From assembly GCA_009843625.1 (NCBI GenBank), contig VYDD01000489.1:1-7745 (forward strand): 7,745 bases of DNA, written 5' to 3'. The position numbers were made by a program, and so were the translations under genes. The notes under the pieces were generated by a model. The model did no database searches. It was given only the letters and a program-made list of their open reading frames with translations, and was not told the DNA's origin. The stretch is from Gammaproteobacteria bacterium (GTDB lineage Bacteria; Gemmatimonadota; Gemmatimonadetes; Longimicrobiales; Gaopeijiaceae). This document shows, piece after piece, positions 5,767 to 7,745 of the stretch. Position 1 is the stretch's first letter; each line of letters begins with the position of its first letter.

Positions 5767-7745
5767 GGCGGACCTGAAACGCCTCAACGAGCGGGTGTCC
5801 GCCGCTCGCCGTGAGGCGGAAGAGCGTGGTGAGAGCTTCTATCCGGGGCCCAGCCGCGTCCACCTGGCCTCGTTTCCGCCGAAGGAGCGCTGGGACGACT
5901 GGGTGGAACTGGATTCGCGCGCGTGGCCCCGGCGGGTCGAGAAGCGCTACATGCTGGTGCCGACCACCTGCTTCAACTGCGAGTCCGCGTGCGGGCTGCT
6001 GGCGTACGTGGACCGCGACACGCTCGAGGTGCGCAAGTTCGAGGGCAACCCCGAGCACCCGGGATCGCGCGGCCGCAACTGCGCCAAGGGGCCGGCGACC
6101 GCCAACCAGGTCACCGATCCGGACCGGATCCTCTATCCCCTGAAGCGCGCCGGCGAGCGCGGCTCCGGGCAGTGGACGCGGGTGAGCTGGGACGAGGCCC
6201 TGGACGACATCGCGGGACGCATTCGCCGGGCGCTCGAGGAAGGGCGGCAGAAGGAGATCATGTATCACGTGGGCCGCCCCGGAGAGGACGGCTTCACCGA
6301 GCGCATGCTGGCGGCCTGGGGCGTGGACGGCCACAACTCGCACACGAACATCTGCTCGTCGGGTGCGCGGGCCGGCTACCACCTCTGGATGGGGATGGAC
6401 CGCCCGAGCCCCGACCACGCGCACGCGCGCGTCATCCTGCTCGTGTCGAGCCATCTGGAGACCGGGCACTACTTCAACCCCCACGCCCAGCGCATCATCG
6501 ACGCCAAGGCCGGCGGGGCGAAGCTCGTCGTCCTCGACACCCGCCTCTCCAACACCGCCACCCACGCCGACCACTGGCTGTCCCCCTATCCGGGCTCGGA
6601 GGCGGCCATCTTCCTGTCCATCGCCCGCTGGCTGGTCGCGAACCGGCTCCACGACCGCGACTTCGTGCGCCGCTGGTGGAACTGGCGGGAGTTCATGGCC
6701 GAGGCGCACCCCGATCTTCCGCCCGACTTCGAGCGATTCGAGGAGAAGCTCGAGGAGATGTACGCCGAGTACACCTTCGAGTACGCGGCGCGCGAGTCCG
6801 GGGTGGAGGCGGACACCATCGAAGCCGTGGCCCGCATCGTGGCCGGGGCCGGCACCCGGCTCTCGACGCACAACTGGCGCAGCGCGGCAGCGGGCAACCT
6901 CGGCGGCTGGCAGGTGGCGCGCACCCTCTTCCTGCTCAACGCGCTGATGGGCGCGGTGGCCACCGAGGGGGGCACCCATCCCAACTCGTGGAACAAGTTC
7001 GTGCCGCGTCCCATCCATCTGCCGCGGCATCCCGAGCACTGGAACGACCTCACCTGGCCTGCCGAATATCCGCTTGCGCTGATGGAGATGTCCTTCCTCC
7101 TGCCGCATCTGCTGAAGAGGAGCGGCGATTTCCTCGATGTCTATTTCACCCGCGTGTACAACCCGGTCTGGACCAATCCGGACGGCTTCTCGTGGATCGA
7201 GATGCTCACCGACCCGGAGCGGGTCGGCCTGCACGTCGCCCTGACGCCCACCTGGAACGAGACCGCGCATTTCGCCGACTATGTGCTCCCGATGGGGCTC
7301 GGCTCCGAGCGCCACGACGTGCACTCCTACGAGCAGTACGCGGGTCAGTGGGTGGGCTTCCGCCAGCCCGTGCTGCGCGCCGCGCGCGAGCGCTTGGGCG
7401 AAAGCGTTTCCGATACCCGCGAGGCGAACCCGGGCGAGGTGTGGGAGGAGAACGAGTTCTGGATCGATCTCACCTGGCGCATCGATCCCGACGGAGACCT
7501 CGGCATTCGCTCGTTCTTCGAATCGCGCGCGCGCCCGGGGACGAAGCTCGGCGTCGACGAATACTACGGGTGGATGTTCGAGAACTCCGTTCCGGGACTG
7601 CCCGACGCGGCCGCCCGGGAGGGCGTCACGCCTCTCGAATACATGCGCCGCTACGGGGCGTTCGAGGTGGCCTCGAGGACGGGCGCGCTGCACGAGGAGC
7701 CGGGCCCCGGCGACGAACTCGACGATGTCCGGATCGACGCGGACG
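5750..7745 (+). CDS. Molybdopterin (bis-MGD) oxidoreductase catalytic subunit (3' partial)
   Basis: This is the catalytic subunit of a DMSO-reductase-superfamily enzyme; 665 residues are visible and the frame is open at the right edge. The [4Fe-4S] motif is C74-x2-C77-x3-C81 with C111 in NCAKGP, followed by the family's DPDRILYPLKR and WTRVSWDEALDDIA segments. HTNICSSGARAG (198-209) puts Cys202 where the protein ligand to molybdenum usually lies, as in PsrA/NapA-type enzymes. VVLDTRLSNTATHADHWL and PGSEAAIFLSIARW follow, typical of the cofactor-binding domains. Members are about 750-1100 residues, so the C-terminal MGD-binding domain is missing here. The N-terminus (MKNGGQADLKRLNERV) has no Tat twin-arginine signal, so a cytoplasmic enzyme is inferred. 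It is 40 bases after the Fe-S/NrfD gene in one operon. Polysulfide/thiosulfate reductase and SoeA-type sulfite dehydrogenase are candidates; sequence alone does not decide. Confidence 0.92.
   Translation, partial: MKNGGQADLKRLNERVSAARREAEERGESFYPGPSRVHLASFPPKERWDDWVELDSRAWPRRVEKRYMLVPTTCFNCESACGLLAYVDRDTLEVRKFEGNPEHPGSRGRNCAKGPATANQVTDPDRILYPLKRAGERGSGQWTRVSWDEALDDIAGRIRRALEEGRQKEIMYHVGRPGEDGFTERMLAAWGVDGHNSHTNICSSGARAGYHLWMGMDRPSPDHAHARVILLVSSHLETGHYFNPHAQRIIDAKAGGAKLVVLDTRLSNTATHADHWLSPYPGSEAAIFLSIARWLVANRLHDRDFVRRWWNWREFMAEAHPDLPPDFERFEEKLEEMYAEYTFEYAARESGVEADTIEAVARIVAGAGTRLSTHNWRSAAAGNLGGWQVARTLFLLNALMGAVATEGGTHPNSWNKFVPRPIHLPRHPEHWNDLTWPAEYPLALMEMSFLLPHLLKRSGDFLDVYFTRVYNPVWTNPDGFSWIEMLTDPERVGLHVALTPTWNETAHFADYVLPMGLGSERHDVHSYEQYAGQWVGFRQPVLRAARERLGESVSDTREANPGEVWEENEFWIDLTWRIDPDGDLGIRSFFESRARPGTKLGVDEYYGWMFENSVPGLPDAAAREGVTPLEYMRRYGAFEVASRTGALHEEPGPGDELDDVRIDAD

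Noticed and set aside
5588..7693. Long open frame of 701 codons on the minus strand
   Set aside because: It is antisense to the molybdoenzyme gene, whose cysteine and cofactor motifs are unmistakable; the antisense translation shows no family pattern.

Overview
The window is a high-GC bacterial chromosomal segment, dense with genes and with long shadow frames on both strands. Several traits resemble Gemmatimonadota: a secreted DUF1028 protein, an HU protein with a short insertion before its DNA-binding arm, and a peptidase-MA-like membrane protease followed by a DUF3098-like mini-protein. This assignment is inferred from remembered protein character and was not tested. No phage genes, transposase, CRISPR array or integrase is visible.

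Left part (1-1136): the 3' portion of a membrane-anchored HExxH zinc protease is overlapped by a 75-residue two-helix membrane protein. A short gap then separates these from a convergent gene. Next (1137-1580, minus strand) is a single-domain cupin with all metal-binding residues intact. It is divergent from a plus-strand pair (1819-3345) of two exported proteins: an IPT/TIG-like protein of unknown function and a DUF1028 protein of the Ntn-hydrolase fold. The predicted signal-peptidase cut in the DUF1028 protein would leave Thr as its first residue.

Middle part (3346-4143): a stretch rich in inverted repeats leads directly into a tRNA-Val(UAC) gene. An HU-family nucleoid protein gene follows. 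After it comes an intergenic region holding a long, nearly perfect inverted repeat with arms of about 21 nt.

Right part (4144-7745): a two-gene operon for a complex-iron-sulfur-molybdoenzyme-type respiratory complex. The first gene fuses a PsrB-like four-cluster ferredoxin subunit to a PsrC/NrfD-like quinone-reactive membrane subunit. The second is the Mo-bisMGD catalytic subunit and runs off the right edge. Electrons would pass between the molybdenum site, the chain of [4Fe-4S] clusters and the membrane quinone pool. Neither protein has a Tat signal, and positive charges in the membrane loops place the iron-sulfur domain in the cytoplasm. The substrate cannot be read from the sequence. The junction of these two genes carries a 29-nt tandem duplication of the start region, which creates a 10-codon leader ORF coupled to the catalytic gene by an ATGA overlap.
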